From Paenibacillus odorifer (GTDB lineage: Bacteria > Bacillota > Bacilli > Paenibacillales > Paenibacillaceae), in NCBI RefSeq assembly GCF_000758725.1, contig NZ_CP009428.1, positions 1,922,001-1,986,000 of the forward strand: a stretch of 64,000 nt of DNA, in the 5' to 3' direction. This document shows positions 26,875 through 36,414 of the stretch, piece by piece. The translations under genes were made by a program, and so were the position numbers. The stretch's first letter is position 1, and each line of letters opens with the position of its first letter. Under the pieces are notes generated by a model, which was given only the letters and a program-made list of their open reading frames with translations, was not told the origin of the DNA and ran no database searches.

Positions 26875-26903
26875 AGTATAACAACGGAGTATGCCTCTTT
26901 CAA
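26875..26903 (-). promoter_or_regulatory. SigA promoter of the corA leader
   Basis: On the minus strand -35 TTGAAA (plus 26898-26903), 17-nt spacer, -10 TATACT (plus 26875-26880). The transcript would start near 26868, about 255 nt before the corA start codon. Confidence 0.75.
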
Positions 26904-27009
26904 GCAAATTTATTGTTACTTTAAGGCTACTTCAGCATTGTATGGACTTGACGAAAAGGAGGTTCATGATTTAAAGTAAATTTTAAAGAAATTTAATTGA
27001 ATACAGCTA

Positions 27010-27142
27010 AATCTTATCAAGAGCAGGTGGAGGGACTAGCCCTATGAAACCCGGCAACCGGCGTGTGAACGCACGGTGCTAATTCTTGCGGAACTTTGCT
27101 GACGACTAAACCCCGTCCAAAAGTTTCTGGCAGATGAGAGAG
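27010..27142 (+). promoter_or_regulatory. SAM-I (S-box) riboswitch upstream of metA
   Basis: The conserved S-box blocks appear in order: CTTATCAAGAGCAGGTGGAG (27013-27032), GGGACTAGCCC, TGAAACCCGGCAACCGG, ACGGTGCTAATTC, TTGCTGACG and GGCAGATGAGAG (27129-27140). It is followed by a terminator at 27163-27195, so SAM should turn off metA-metI. This is among the most certain RNA elements of the window. Confidence 0.97.
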
Positions 27143-27162
27143 GCGCATATGACTGTAGATAT

Positions 27163-27195
27163 GACCTTTCTCGTTTTCCGAGAAAGGTCTTTTTA
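27163..27195 (+). terminator. Expression-platform terminator of the SAM riboswitch
   Basis: Perfect 11-bp stem GACCTTTCTCG / CGAGAAAGGTC with loop TTTTC and TTTTTA tail, directly after the S-box. Confidence 0.93.
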
Positions 27196-27255
27196 TTGTT
27201 CAGAAAGCCGCGATGTGACAACATAACCTAAATACAGTTAAGGAGTGGAAAGACA

Positions 27256-28176
27256 ATGCCAATTAAAATTCCCGACAGTTTACCAGCAAAAGAAGTACTA
27301 TCCGGAGAAAATATTTTTGTGATGGATGAAAGTTTGGCTTTCCATCAGGATATCCGTCCACTAAGGATTGCTATTCTGAATCTCATGCCGACTAAAGAAA
27401 CGACGGAGACTCAATTGCTGCGTTTAATAGGAAATTCACCGCTGCAAGTTGATGTTACCTTGCTGCATCCACGCTCACATACTTCTAAGAATACTTCTGC
27501 TGAGCATTTGAGAAGCTTTTACAAAACTTTTGACGAGATCAGCCACCGCCGTTTGGATGGCCTTATTGTTACAGGAGCACCCGTAGAGCAAATGGAGTTT
27601 GAGGAAGTATCCTATTGGGAAGAGCTAAAAGAGATTTTTGAATGGAGCAAGGATAATGTGACCTCGACCATGCATATCTGTTGGGCGGCACAGGCAGGGT
27701 TGTATCATCATTTTGGTGTTCGTAAAGTGGCATTGCCTGAAAAATGTTTTGGTGTATTCTCCCATACGATTAATCAAAATAACATTAAATTGCTGCGCGG
27801 TTTTGACGAGGTATTCCATGTACCGCATTCCCGTCATACCGATGTCTCCCGCGAAGATATTGAGAGCAATCCAGATCTGCAGATTCTGGCAGAATCCGAA
27901 GAAGCTGGTATGTATCTAGTAGCTACGACCGACGGCAAACAAATATTTGTGACCGGACATTCCGAGTACGATCCTCTATCCCTGAAATGGGAATATGATC
28001 GTGATTTGGAGAGGGGCATGGAGATGGCCTTGCCGAAACACTATTTCCCTAAAGATGATCCAGAACGGACACCTCCTGCAGTGTGGCGTGCACATGCCAA
28101 CTTATTATTCTCTAATTGGCTCAATTACTATGTATATCAAGAGACACCTTACGATATCGACCCGATTGTTTATTAA
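27256..28176 (+). CDS. metA: Homoserine O-acetyltransferase (MetA family)
   Basis: A 306-residue enzyme acylating homoserine in methionine biosynthesis. Catalytic Cys142 lies in HICWAAQAG, and the supporting His235 and Glu237 in GHSEYDP. Residue 111 is Glu (TGAPVEQ), the position that in the Bacillus cereus enzyme favours acetyl-CoA, whereas E. coli has Gly and uses succinyl-CoA. An acetyltransferase is therefore expected despite the MetA fold. It is controlled by the SAM riboswitch and precedes metI by about 35 nt, so the two form an operon. RBS AAGGAGTG precedes ATG 27256. Confidence 0.96.
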   Translation: MPIKIPDSLPAKEVLSGENIFVMDESLAFHQDIRPLRIAILNLMPTKETTETQLLRLIGNSPLQVDVTLLHPRSHTSKNTSAEHLRSFYKTFDEISHRRLDGLIVTGAPVEQMEFEEVSYWEELKEIFEWSKDNVTSTMHICWAAQAGLYHHFGVRKVALPEKCFGVFSHTINQNNIKLLRGFDEVFHVPHSRHTDVSREDIESNPDLQILAESEEAGMYLVATTDGKQIFVTGHSEYDPLSLKWEYDRDLERGMEMALPKHYFPKDDPERTPPAVWRAHANLLFSNWLNYYVYQETPYDIDPIVY

Positions 28177-28212
28177 GATCAGCGCTACATTATAATTTAG
28201 GAGGCATTTATC

Positions 28213-29385
28213 ATGGACGACAAACTTAGGATTGAAAGCAGACTGGCACAAATAGGTTCACAAGAAGATCCGGCTACCGGAGCCATTAATTTTCCTATCT
28301 ATAATGCTACGGCATTCCGTCACCCGAAGCTTGGGCAGAGCACAGGTTTCGATTATAGCCGTACCAAAAGTCCGACCCGTTCCGTACTGGAGAATGCGGC
28401 TGCGGAATTGGAGTCTGGTGATGCAGGTTTTGCCTGTAGCTCTGGGATGGCGGCTATTCAAACCATATTTACCCTGTTTGGGCAAGGCGATCACTTGATC
28501 GTTTCGCTGGATCTTTACGGCGGGACCTATCGTTTGTTGGAACGAATTATGTCCAAGTTTGGAATCATTGCTTCCTATGTAGATACGAATGATTTGGATG
28601 CGCTTGAGGCTTCCCGTCTTCCAAATACAAAGGCGATATTTATTGAAACGCCAACGAATCCTTTGATGATGGTTACGGATATTGCAGCCGTTGCTACTTG
28701 GGCTCGTCATCATGGGCTGCTCACAATTGTAGACAATACACTGCTGACTCCATTTTTCCAGCGTCCTCTGGAATTAGGTGCGGATATTGTAGTCCATAGT
28801 GCTACCAAATATTTGGGCGGACACAATGATGTACTTGCTGGTCTTATTGTATCTAAAGGGGCTGAATTATCCGCTGAAATAGCGATTCTACATAACTCTA
28901 TTGGCGCTGTGCTTGGGCCAACAGACAGTTATCAGCTGATGAGAGGCATGAAGACACTGGCTCTGCGTATGGAACGGCACGAGAGTAATGCACTAGCAAT
29001 TGCCCGCTATCTACAAGAGCACCCGGCGATTGCGGAAGTGTTCCATCCAGGCCTGCCGGATCATCCGGGATATGAAATTCAGAATCGCCAGTCCTCGGGC
29101 AATACCGGAATTTTTTCTTTCAAATTAAAAGATGCCAGATACGTAGAACCTCTGCTTCGTCATATCCGGCTTATAGCCTTCGCTGAGAGCCTCGGCGGGG
29201 TTGAATCGTTAATGACCTATCCTGCAGTACAGACGCATGCGGACATTCCTGTGGAAATTCGGAATGCGGTGGGTGTAGATGATCGGTTGCTGCGCTTCTC
29301 GGTGGGCATTGAACATGCGGAGGATCTAATTGCTGATCTGGGTCATGCTTTGGAGGCTGCGCGGGCGGAAATCGAAACGAAGTAA
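28213..29385 (+). CDS. metI: Cystathionine gamma-synthase / O-acetylhomoserine thiolyase (MetI-type)
   Basis: A 390-residue PLP-dependent enzyme of the Cys/Met metabolism family. The PLP lysine is in SATKYLGGHND, the cofactor-binding SSGMAAI block and YGGTY are present. In operon with an acetyltransferase-type metA, the likely substrate is O-acetylhomoserine with cysteine (cystathionine) or sulphide (homocysteine); a lyase is less likely. It is expressed under the same SAM riboswitch and ended by a terminator at 29482. RBS TTAGGAGG precedes ATG 28213. Confidence 0.92.
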   Translation: MDDKLRIESRLAQIGSQEDPATGAINFPIYNATAFRHPKLGQSTGFDYSRTKSPTRSVLENAAAELESGDAGFACSSGMAAIQTIFTLFGQGDHLIVSLDLYGGTYRLLERIMSKFGIIASYVDTNDLDALEASRLPNTKAIFIETPTNPLMMVTDIAAVATWARHHGLLTIVDNTLLTPFFQRPLELGADIVVHSATKYLGGHNDVLAGLIVSKGAELSAEIAILHNSIGAVLGPTDSYQLMRGMKTLALRMERHESNALAIARYLQEHPAIAEVFHPGLPDHPGYEIQNRQSSGNTGIFSFKLKDARYVEPLLRHIRLIAFAESLGGVESLMTYPAVQTHADIPVEIRNAVGVDDRLLRFSVGIEHAEDLIADLGHALEAARAEIETK

Positions 29386-29481
29386 AAGTAACGACAACCC
29401 AGATCGGCACCGAATTGCTGGGAAATATCGAGGATCTATCTCACTGTTGATTTAGAGCTGGTGTTAGACTGAGGATGAAAT

Positions 29482-29531
29482 AGAGCTGTCTCATAAGCCG
29501 GGAATTGGCTGCTGGGATAGCTCTTCTTTTT
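29482..29531 (+). terminator. Terminator after metI
   Basis: AGAGCT (29482-29487) pairs with AGCTCT (29519-29524), with inner AGCC...GGCT, followed by a T-rich tail. Confidence 0.75.
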
Positions 29532-29544
29532 GGACTTTTTGCTA

Positions 29545-29725
29545 TTGGACACAGCTGACCTTAGATACAGCATTATTACACATTTGGAATGTTAACGGCC
29601 TCCACAGCAGCTATAGCGCTAAAAAACAGCTTTCATGAGGCTCTTTTCATGGAATAGCATCACTGGAGTCCATAACTATGCTCTAAAGGCTAAAAACTTG
29701 CAAATAACGTCATCTGTGTCCGACA
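29545..29725 (+). repeat. Interspersed palindromic repeat, copy 1
   Basis: The core 29602-29670 matches the reverse complement of 31356-31427, sharing exact blocks GCGCTAAAAA and AGGCTCTTTTCA with scattered substitutions between. Similarity extends to about 29720 (CTGTGTCC block). Internally it is an imperfect palindrome. The two copies lie on opposite sides of mqnC in inverted orientation. The rest of the 29386-30013 gap holds only the metI terminator and the mqnC upstream hairpins. Confidence 0.72.
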
Positions 29726-29870
29726 GCCTCAGGGAATTTTGATTCAACGGGTGCAGGTAGCAATGTAAGGACTCTTTCTGCTGGATGGTATCTTGCTAAG
29801 AAAGTAAAAAGTTTTTCAAGCTGTTCAGATTGTGATACGATGAGGAAATGAACTGTTCATTTATTAAAAT

Positions 29871-29957
29871 ATAAGGTATAAGTTACATACTATACTTTAT
29901 CCTTATGTTACTACGAGAAACGGTTGTTATCTCTAAAGGACGACAACGTTATTTTTT
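29871..29957 (+). promoter_or_regulatory. Inverted repeats upstream of mqnC, the second terminator-like
   Basis: ATAAGGTATAAGT (29871-29883) pairs imperfectly with ACTTTATCCTTAT (29894-29906). AACGGTTGT (29919-29927) pairs with ACAACGTT (29943-29950), followed by ATTTTTT. The second could be a weak terminator or attenuator of mqnC. I see no known riboswitch consensus. Confidence 0.4.
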
Positions 29958-30013
29958 CTTGTGATTTTGTGAATCTACCATATCCCTAAGGGTTTAAAAG
30001 GAGGATGCGAACG

Positions 30014-31150
30014 ATGAGTGCGATAGATCTTATTTTGGATAAAGCCCTGCGGGGCGACCGTCTCCAATTGGAAGATACCATCCGACTATTCGAGAGCAAC
30101 GAAATTGAGAAAATGGGTGCTGCTGCAAACACTATTATGGAACGCTGGCACCCGGACCCGTTAGCCACTTTTGTAATTGGCCGTAATATTAACTATACGA
30201 ATGTATGTGATGTGTACTGCCGTTTTTGCGCTTTTTACCGCAGACCAGGCTCGGATGAAGGCTATGTGCTGCCAGATGAGGCGATTTATCAAAAAATTGC
30301 TGAAACAATTGCTGTTAATGGTACAGAAATTCTTATGCAAGGTGGAACTAATCCTAACCTTCCATTTAGCTACTATACAGATATACTGCGCGGAATTAAG
30401 CAACGGTTCCCTGAGATTACAATGCACTCCTTCTCTCCTGCGGAGATTATGAAGATGAAAGAAGTATCAGGATTACCACTGGAACAAGTGGTTCGTGAAA
30501 TTCATGCTGCGGGTCTGGATTCATTGCCAGGCGGAGGCGCAGAAATTCTTGATGACCGTACACGCCGCAAAATCAGCCGACTAAAAGGCTCGTGGCGCGA
30601 GTGGATGGATGTAATGCAGACGGCACATAAAGTGGGTATGAATACCACAGCGACAATGGTGATTGGGCTTGGGGAAAGTATGGAGGAACGTGCTTTGCAC
30701 TTACTACGTGTGCGTGAGGCTCAGGATGAGTGTATTGCCAACAAATATGATTCTGAAGGTTTCTTGGCCTTTATCTCATGGACATTCCAGCCGGACAATA
30801 CCAACCTGAAGCTGGACAGACAAACGCCTGAGGAGTATCTGAAGACGGTGGCGATCAGTCGCCTTGTGCTGGATAATATTAAGAACTTCCAATCTTCATG
30901 GGTCACTATGGGACCAGAGGTCGGCAAGCTCTCCCTGCAATATGGCTGCAACGATTTCGGCAGCACAATGATTGAAGAGAACGTAGTATCTTCGGCGGGT
31001 GCGACTTACAAGGTAAACATCGAGTCGATTACTCAGCTGATTCGCGAAGCAGGCAAAGTTCCAGCGCAGCGGAATACACGTTATGATATTTTGCGGGTGT
31101 TCGATGATCCTAATGCGAAGATTGATAATGATTTTGTAATGCAGAACTAA
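30014..31150 (+). CDS. mqnC: Cyclic dehypoxanthinyl futalosine synthase (radical SAM)
   Basis: A 378-residue radical-SAM enzyme of the futalosine menaquinone pathway, converting dehypoxanthine futalosine to its cyclic form. The cluster motif CDVYCRFCAF (CxxxCxxC) follows NINYTNV, the MqnC form. MQGGTNPNLPFSYY, HSFSPAEI and LPGGGAEI are MqnC-like and distinguish it from MqnE. The ATG at 30014 is nine bases after AAAAGGAGG; the ATG at 30005 directly abuts the RBS. No other mqn gene is in the window. A terminator follows at 31168. Confidence 0.94.
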   Translation: MSAIDLILDKALRGDRLQLEDTIRLFESNEIEKMGAAANTIMERWHPDPLATFVIGRNINYTNVCDVYCRFCAFYRRPGSDEGYVLPDEAIYQKIAETIAVNGTEILMQGGTNPNLPFSYYTDILRGIKQRFPEITMHSFSPAEIMKMKEVSGLPLEQVVREIHAAGLDSLPGGGAEILDDRTRRKISRLKGSWREWMDVMQTAHKVGMNTTATMVIGLGESMEERALHLLRVREAQDECIANKYDSEGFLAFISWTFQPDNTNLKLDRQTPEEYLKTVAISRLVLDNIKNFQSSWVTMGPEVGKLSLQYGCNDFGSTMIEENVVSSAGATYKVNIESITQLIREAGKVPAQRNTRYDILRVFDDPNAKIDNDFVMQN

Positions 31151-31167
31151 TATATATTAATTAATCA

Positions 31168-31221
31168 ACGCTTGATGCTTGTTAATCCTTCAGTGGACTA
31201 ATGAGCATCAAGCGTTTTTTT
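31168..31221 (+). terminator. Terminator after mqnC
   Basis: ACGCTTGATGCT (31168-31179) pairs with AGCATCAAGCGT (31204-31215), perfect 12 bp, with a TTTTTT tail. Confidence 0.9.
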
Positions 31222-31299
31222 GTAAGGTTAGGATTACGATCATTAGCAAGCCTCATTGCAGAACACATCTGAATCTTCGCTTGTTATATCATCCGTTAG

Positions 31300-31440
31300 G
31301 CGTATGGACCCAGTGGACCTAATTCGTAAATTCAGCGTCTTTTGAGCAGGTGTTCGACCCCAGCGACGGTATCCTTGAAAAGAGCCTTATATAGGCTGGT
31401 TTTTAGCGCAATAGCGACTGTGGGGTCCGATAGAGCTGCA
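31300..31440 (-). repeat. Interspersed palindromic repeat, copy 2 (inverted)
   Basis: The core 31356-31427 is the reverse complement of the copy at 29602-29670. It is itself an imperfect palindrome: GACCCCA-GCGAC...GCGACTGTGGGGTC with centre AGCCTTATATAGGCT. This explains most of the 31151-31552 gap; the rest shows nothing I can name. Confidence 0.72.
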
Positions 31441-31552
31441 GTATATGAAATATGAACAGAAAAGCATTTTTAATTTCTTTTTACCTATTCACATTATTAT
31501 CCAGAAGTGATATCATAATCATATCAAAAGAATATCTAGTGGGGGTGCTTTT

Positions 31553-32395
31553 ATGAAAGAGAAAACGCTTCGTCCTGTCAGTGGATTTTGGGTTCTCGCA
31601 TTGATTGCAGTTTGTTTAGCTGGAGGAATTTATGGTGCTGTTCAGGAGTATGTCGCAGTGCCAGTCATTCTGTTCGTTGTAGCTGGAGTTCTATGTACAA
31701 GTTTTACGGTTGTGCAGCCCAATAAGTCGGTCGTAGTTACCTTTTTCGGGCAATATGTAGGGACTATCGTGACAAGTGGCTTGTTTGCAGTCATTCCGTT
31801 CAGTTTGCGCAAGACGGTTTCCCTCCGCGTGCGTAACTTTAACAGTGTCAAGCTGAAGGTTAATGATGTGGAAGGTAATCCGATTGAAATTGCTGCAGTT
31901 ATCGTATTTAAGGTAATTAACTCTGCAAAAGCGCTTTTTGATGTAGATAAATATATGGCGTTTGTGGAAATCCAAAGTGAAACAGCGCTGCGTCATGTAG
32001 CCAGTAAATACCCGTATGATAACTTCAATGAATCGGGCATGTCCCTGCGGGCTAATGCAGATGAGATTGCTAAAGAATTGGCAACCGAGCTGCAAGAACG
32101 TTTGTCGATATCTGGTGTAGAGGTCATTGAAGCGCGGCTTACACACTTGGCTTATTCCACAGAAATTGCCAGTACAATGTTGCAACGTCAGCAAGCATCT
32201 GCAATTCTGTCCGCTCGTCAAATCATTGTTGAAGGCGCCGTAGGCATGGTCGATATGGCGATTAAACAGCTTAAAGAAAGCGGCGTAGTTGAGCTTGATG
32301 AGGAACGCAAAGCGGCGATGATCAATAATCTGATGGTTGCGATCGTGTCGGAGCGCGGAGCGAGTCCGGTCATTAACGCCGGCTCGTTGTACTAA
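31553..32395 (+). CDS. SPFH/Band 7 domain membrane protein
   Basis: A 280-residue protein. Two N-terminal membrane helices (about residues 10-30 and 33-55) are followed by a Band 7/SPFH domain ([39 protein letters not shown]) and a C-terminal helix with [20 protein letters not shown] typical of slipin/flotillin-like proteins. Such proteins organise membrane microdomains or scaffold proteases and channels. It is followed 11 nt later by a small ribbon-helix-helix gene. GGGGGTGC precedes ATG 31553. Confidence 0.93.
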   Translation: MKEKTLRPVSGFWVLALIAVCLAGGIYGAVQEYVAVPVILFVVAGVLCTSFTVVQPNKSVVVTFFGQYVGTIVTSGLFAVIPFSLRKTVSLRVRNFNSVKLKVNDVEGNPIEIAAVIVFKVINSAKALFDVDKYMAFVEIQSETALRHVASKYPYDNFNESGMSLRANADEIAKELATELQERLSISGVEVIEARLTHLAYSTEIASTMLQRQQASAILSARQIIVEGAVGMVDMAIKQLKESGVVELDEERKAAMINNLMVAIVSERGASPVINAGSLY

Positions 32396-32406
32396 GGCGG
32401 TGCATC

Positions 32407-32577
32407 ATGGCGGCCAAGAAAAGCTTTCCACTGCGGATCGATCCGGATCTGCATGAGGCGCTGGAACGATGGGCGGGAGAGGAATTTCGCAGCGTAAACG
32501 GACATATCGAATACTTGTTGCGTGAGTCTTTGAAACGTGCAGGCCGCTTACCTGAAAAAAAACGGCGAGAGGAATAA
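32407..32577 (+). CDS. Small Arc-like ribbon-helix-helix protein
   Basis: A 56-residue basic protein. A short strand with [11 protein letters not shown] followed by a helix ([12 protein letters not shown]), a turn with [12 protein letters not shown] and a basic tail (EKKRREE) is the Arc/MetJ-type ribbon-helix-helix layout with the residues expected for DNA contact (FPLRID). It is downstream of the SPFH gene, separated by 11 nt, so co-transcription is likely. It could repress its own operon or modify membrane localisation. No toxin gene adjoins. Confidence 0.75.
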   Translation: MAAKKSFPLRIDPDLHEALERWAGEEFRSVNGHIEYLLRESLKRAGRLPEKKRREE

Positions 32578-32583
32578 CCACAA

Positions 32584-32628
32584 AAGGACTGTTTCGGCAT
32601 CCATGTATTGGCTGCCAGAACAGTCCTT
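32584..32628 (+). terminator. Terminator-like hairpin after the ribbon-helix-helix gene
   Basis: AAGGACTGTT (32584-32593) pairs with AACAGTCCTT (32619-32628), 10 bp perfect. Only a weak T-rich tail follows. Confidence 0.65.
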
Positions 32629-32676
32629 ATGTGTGTCTTCTGCCTGAGTTTCTATCATTTTGGGCCCTTTTCTGAC

Positions 32677-32705
32677 TTGACTGTCAGAGAGGACAGATTT
32701 ATAAT
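32677..32705 (+). promoter_or_regulatory. SigA promoter of the thrS leader
   Basis: -35 TTGACT (32677-32682), 17-nt spacer, -10 TATAAT (32700-32705). One of the best promoters in the window; the transcript starts about 32712 and enters the T-box. Confidence 0.85.
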
Positions 32706-32711
32706 TACTCC

Positions 32712-33010
32712 ATAATTCACGTTAACAGCATTGACGAAGATATGAGTTGATTGTTCTGGACCGTTCAGAGAGAGGAAACTTAGGCTGAAATTTCCTCCGG
32801 CATCCTGCTTTCGATTTACCCCTTTGTAGCTGCCGTTTTGAACTCCCTGCAATGGGATAGTAAGAACTGCCGGTTCATGGTCGTTACTCCATGCTTACGA
32901 AGGATTCTATCTTCACTCCGCTTGAGGTTTCAAGGGAGGCTAGAGAGAATCGAATTTGGGTGGAACCACGGGTGTAATCGCTCGTCCCTTTGCGGGACGG
33001 GCGTTTTTTT
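32712..33010 (+). promoter_or_regulatory. T-box leader of thrS
   Basis: A tRNA-sensing leader of about 300 nt. The T-box sequence GGGTGGAACCACGGGT lies at 32958-32973, just before the terminator CGCTCGTCCC / GGGACGGGCG (32979-33003) plus T-run. The upstream stem I region shows paired arms GAGAGAGGAAA / TTTCCTC. A candidate threonine specifier ACC is at 32818-32820; its place in the specifier loop is inferred, not proven. Uncharged tRNA-Thr should prevent terminator formation and allow thrS expression. Confidence 0.93.
32979..33010 (+). terminator. Expression-platform terminator of the thrS T-box
   Basis: Stem CGCTCGTCCC / GGGACGGGCG with loop TTTGC (one G-T pair) and seven T. Confidence 0.92.
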
Positions 33011-33083
33011 GTGTGCGTGGATATTATTGTTCCGCAAAGGTTAAAGGGCCGTTAGGCTTAATTATATGAAGGAGGAATTAGCA

Positions 33084-35024
33084 ATGTCAGTAAGTATTAA
33101 GCTTCCGGACGGTTCTGTCCGTGAATACGCAGAGGGTAGCAGTATTGATGATGTAGCAGCTTCTATTAGCAGTGGCCTGCGCAAAAATGCAGCAGCGGGG
33201 AAAATGAACGGTATCGTTGTAGATTTATCTACTCCCCTTGAAGAGGGCGCACTGGTAGAGATCGTAACTTTGGATTCACCTGAAGGTCTGGAGGTTATGC
33301 GTCACAGTACAGCTCACTTGATGGCTCAAGCTGTCAGACGTTTGTTCGGAACAAAAGAAGTTAAGCTTGGTGTAGGTCCGGTCATTGAAGATGGCTTCTA
33401 CTACGATATGGATCTGGAACATCCTCTAAATCCTGAAGATTTGCTCAAAATCGAAAAGGAAATGGACCGCATAATTTCGGAGAACCTGCCGATCGTGCGC
33501 AAAGAAGTTAGCCGCAAGGAAGCACTTGAAATTTTCGGTGAGCTAGGTGATCCTTACAAGCTGGAATTGATCGAGGCATTGCCTGAAGATAGCGTGATTT
33601 CTATCTATGAACAAGGTGAATTCTTCGATCTATGCCGCGGACCGCATGTGCCGTCGACTGCCAAGATCAAAGTCTTTAAATTGATGAATGTAGCTGGTGC
33701 TTACTGGCGTGGCGACAGCAAGAATAAGATGCTTCAACGCGTATACGGCACAGCTTGGATTAAAAAAGCTCAGCTTGATGAGCATCTTCGCCTGCTTGAA
33801 GAAGCGAAGAAACGCGACCACCGGAAGCTTGGTAAAGAGCTTGAAATCTTTACATTTAATCAATTGGTAGGACAAGGCTTGCCAATCTGGTTGCCTAAGG
33901 GTGCCAAATTGCGCAGTATTCTGGAGCGTTATATCGTAGATCTGGAAGCAAGTCTTGGCTATCAGCATGTATACACACCAGTTCTGGGTAATGTTGAACT
34001 GTACAAAACTTCAGGACACTGGGAGCACTATCAAGAGGATATGTTCCCTAAGATGACTATCGACAATGAAGAATTTGTTCTTCGTCCAATGAACTGCCCG
34101 CATCACATGATGATTTATAAGAGCTCGATGCACAGCTACCGTGATCTGCCGATCCGTATTGCTGAGCTTGGTATCCAGCACCGTTATGAAATGTCAGGCG
34201 CATTGACTGGCTTACACCGTGTACGTTCGATGACTCTTAATGACTCCCATATTTTCTGCCGTCTGGACCAAATTAAAGGCGAGTTCATTCGTGTAATCGA
34301 ATTGATTAAACAGGTATACAGTGACTTTGGTATTAATGACTACCGTTTCCGGTTGTCCTATCGTGATCCTAAGGATACAGAGAAATATTATGCGAATGAC
34401 GAAATGTGGGAAACTGCACAGCGGATGTTGCGTGAGGTAGTAGAGGAAGCAGGACTGCCGTTCTACGAAGCAGAAGGCGAAGCTGCATTCTATGGTCCTA
34501 AACTTGATGTGCAAATTAAAACTGTATTAGGTAAAGAAGAGACTCTGTCTACTGTACAAATCGACTTCTTGCTGCCTGAACGTTTTGAACTGGAATATAT
34601 CGGTGATGATGGTCAAAAACACCGTCCAGTCGTTCTGCACCGCGGAATCTTGGGTACTATGGAACGTTTCGTTGCCTTCCTGTTAGAGAACTTTGCGGGC
34701 TCGCTGCCGCTTTGGTTATCTCCACAGCAGGTTAAAGTAATTCCTGTATCGACAGCGTTCGACGATTATGCCAAGGAAGTTACAGACAAGCTGCGTCGCC
34801 GTGGTATCTCTGCTGAGGCAGATCTCCGCAATGAGAAGCTGGGTTATAAGATCCGCGAAGCTCAGCTTGAGAAACTGCCATACATGTTCGTAGTTGGCGA
34901 GAATGAGATGAACGCTCAGACGGTCTCCATCCGTAAACGCGGGGAAGGCGACATTGGAGCTAAGCCGCTTCAAGAAGTGATTGAGCTCTTGTCTCAGGAA
35001 ATTGCTGATCGTGTGATTTCCTAA
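33084..35024 (+). CDS. thrS: Threonyl-tRNA synthetase
   Basis: A 646-residue class II aminoacyl-tRNA synthetase. It has an N-terminal TGS domain ([15 protein letters not shown]), an editing domain with [10 protein letters not shown], catalytic motifs with [12 protein letters not shown] and the C-terminal anticodon-binding part ([19 protein letters not shown]). The ATG at 33066 precedes AAGGAGG, which is itself the RBS for ATG 33084, so 33084 is the start. Controlled by the T-box upstream. No other gene is coupled. Confidence 0.97.
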   Translation: MSVSIKLPDGSVREYAEGSSIDDVAASISSGLRKNAAAGKMNGIVVDLSTPLEEGALVEIVTLDSPEGLEVMRHSTAHLMAQAVRRLFGTKEVKLGVGPVIEDGFYYDMDLEHPLNPEDLLKIEKEMDRIISENLPIVRKEVSRKEALEIFGELGDPYKLELIEALPEDSVISIYEQGEFFDLCRGPHVPSTAKIKVFKLMNVAGAYWRGDSKNKMLQRVYGTAWIKKAQLDEHLRLLEEAKKRDHRKLGKELEIFTFNQLVGQGLPIWLPKGAKLRSILERYIVDLEASLGYQHVYTPVLGNVELYKTSGHWEHYQEDMFPKMTIDNEEFVLRPMNCPHHMMIYKSSMHSYRDLPIRIAELGIQHRYEMSGALTGLHRVRSMTLNDSHIFCRLDQIKGEFIRVIELIKQVYSDFGINDYRFRLSYRDPKDTEKYYANDEMWETAQRMLREVVEEAGLPFYEAEGEAAFYGPKLDVQIKTVLGKEETLSTVQIDFLLPERFELEYIGDDGQKHRPVVLHRGILGTMERFVAFLLENFAGSLPLWLSPQQVKVIPVSTAFDDYAKEVTDKLRRRGISAEADLRNEKLGYKIREAQLEKLPYMFVVGENEMNAQTVSIRKRGEGDIGAKPLQEVIELLSQEIADRVIS

Positions 35025-35160
35025 TTTCTTGTAATTAACAACACCAAAATTACGTCTAAATAAGACCTCTGTTATATGCCCATGAGGATCAACTTCTGAT
35101 CTTCATGTATAAAATTTTGTGAATCGGGAAACCTTCGCTAATAAGGGGGAGGTTTATCAC

Positions 35161-36009
35161 ATGAACAAAATGGGCATATTTCAGAGGTTTTGGTGTCTTT
35201 TTGTCACCATCGTTTTGCTATTGACCGCTGCTGGAATCATTCCAGAATCTAAGCAACAGGCAGCAGGGGCCATTGGGACAGGAGACACTTTACAGCACAC
35301 GGATATTAACAAAACGCTATCGAACGAGTTGCAATATACCAAAGCTAATTCTGTGTTTATGAGAACCACAGATGATAAGGTCGTTCTTGCGACTGGCCGC
35401 GCCACACTAATGTCAAACGAGGCGCATTCCGTCGCACCTGTATTACCTGCAACAACAAAAAATAAACCAGCAGCGACAAAGGCACCGCAGAGCACCAAAG
35501 CTCCAACCACTAAAACAAATGGTGGCAGCGGATCCTCAAAACAGTTACCAAATTCTATTCCTGTAGCCGCTCCTGCGGAAGACCAGATTATTACTTCAAT
35601 GAAAGTAATGGCGACTGGCTATACTGCGGGTTATGAATCTACAGGTAAAACATCTAAGCATCCCGAATATGGAATCACCTATTCAGGTGTAAAAGTGCGC
35701 AGAGATAAGAATACAGTCTCAACCATTGCTGCTGACCCTAAGGTTTTGCCGTTGGGTAGTATTCTTTATATACCGGGCTATGGATACGCCATAGTTGCTG
35801 ATACGGGCTCGGCTATTAAAGGGCGGAAGATTGATCTGTATTTTGCTACTACGAAACAGGTGTATAAGGAATGGGGCAAAAAATCGGTTGTAGTTCAACT
35901 CATTAAGCGTGGTAACGGGACTTGCACGGAAGTCATGCTGAAGAAGCTGAGCCAAGCGATTGAGACTTACAAAGCAGTGCCGCAATCCCTGCTCGAAGAA
36001 TCCATTTAA
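35161..36009 (+). CDS. Secreted 3D-domain protein (YocH/YabE-type wall protein)
   Basis: A 282-residue exported protein. An N-terminal hydrophobic signal or anchor ([19 protein letters not shown]) is followed by a Thr/Ala/Lys/Pro-rich linker ([17 protein letters not shown]) and a C-terminal 3D domain: [26 protein letters not shown] and [16 protein letters not shown] supply the three Asp. 3D domains resemble the catalytic part of MltA-type lytic transglycosylases and act in wall turnover, often at germination. ATG 35161 follows GGGGGAGG; upstream TTG-type starts lack an RBS. Confidence 0.9.
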   Translation: MNKMGIFQRFWCLFVTIVLLLTAAGIIPESKQQAAGAIGTGDTLQHTDINKTLSNELQYTKANSVFMRTTDDKVVLATGRATLMSNEAHSVAPVLPATTKNKPAATKAPQSTKAPTTKTNGGSGSSKQLPNSIPVAAPAEDQIITSMKVMATGYTAGYESTGKTSKHPEYGITYSGVKVRRDKNTVSTIAADPKVLPLGSILYIPGYGYAIVADTGSAIKGRKIDLYFATTKQVYKEWGKKSVVVQLIKRGNGTCTEVMLKKLSQAIETYKAVPQSLLEESI

Positions 36010-36155
36010 TGGGATTGAACTTATTTTCACTTGGTCATGCATAATAGTGACATCACCTTGCCATAATACGGACTGGGGCAAAGCAATTGCCTCTTCCGAG
36101 ATGTTCTCTTAGTAAGCATATTCTATGCTGCATAAGAGAAAAGGAGGTGAATTCC

Positions 36156-36299
36156 GTGGCCAATAACAAGAAATCTAAAGTACAAGAAAATTACAAAACA
36201 CCAAATGAAAAATACAATGCTGAGTTTGCTGTTGAGAATGACGGCGCTACTAAGCAAAGTGGAAATACTTCTAAACCAGCTCAGAAACCGCAACAATAA
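36156..36299 (+). CDS. Small hydrophilic protein, resembling gamma-type SASP
   Basis: A 47-residue protein rich in Asn, Lys, Gln and Ala, starting at GTG 36156 six bases after AAGGAGGTGA. The sequence YNAEFAVEND resembles the EFA-E repeat of gamma-type small acid-soluble spore proteins (SspE), and the composition agrees. Only one repeat is visible and no hydrophobic segment is present. A spore core protein is a guess; otherwise it is an unclassified small protein. Terminator at 36333. Confidence 0.55.
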   Translation: MANNKKSKVQENYKTPNEKYNAEFAVENDGATKQSGNTSKPAQKPQQ

Positions 36300-36332
36300 T
36301 GCGCTAACTGAAGCAGAAGACTGCTGAAAAAA

Positions 36333-36376
36333 AGAGACTGTCCAAATCAGTTAATTACTGAGGGACAGTCTTTTTT
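36333..36376 (+). terminator. Terminator after the small protein gene
   Basis: AGACTGTCC (36335-36343) pairs with GGACAGTCT (36363-36371); TTTTTT follows. Confidence 0.88.
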
Positions 36377-36414
36377 CATATATAATGAAGTAAATAGAAT
36401 TTTATCCCATTCAT

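Noticed and set aside
26614..26903. M-box (Mg2+) riboswitch upstream of corA
   Set aside because: None of the conserved M-box core blocks was recognised; the structure visible is an upstream ORF and a long-range terminator.
26767..26979. 70-codon plus-strand ORF near the corA leader
   Set aside because: It lies antisense to the corA promoter and upstream ORF and has no RBS.
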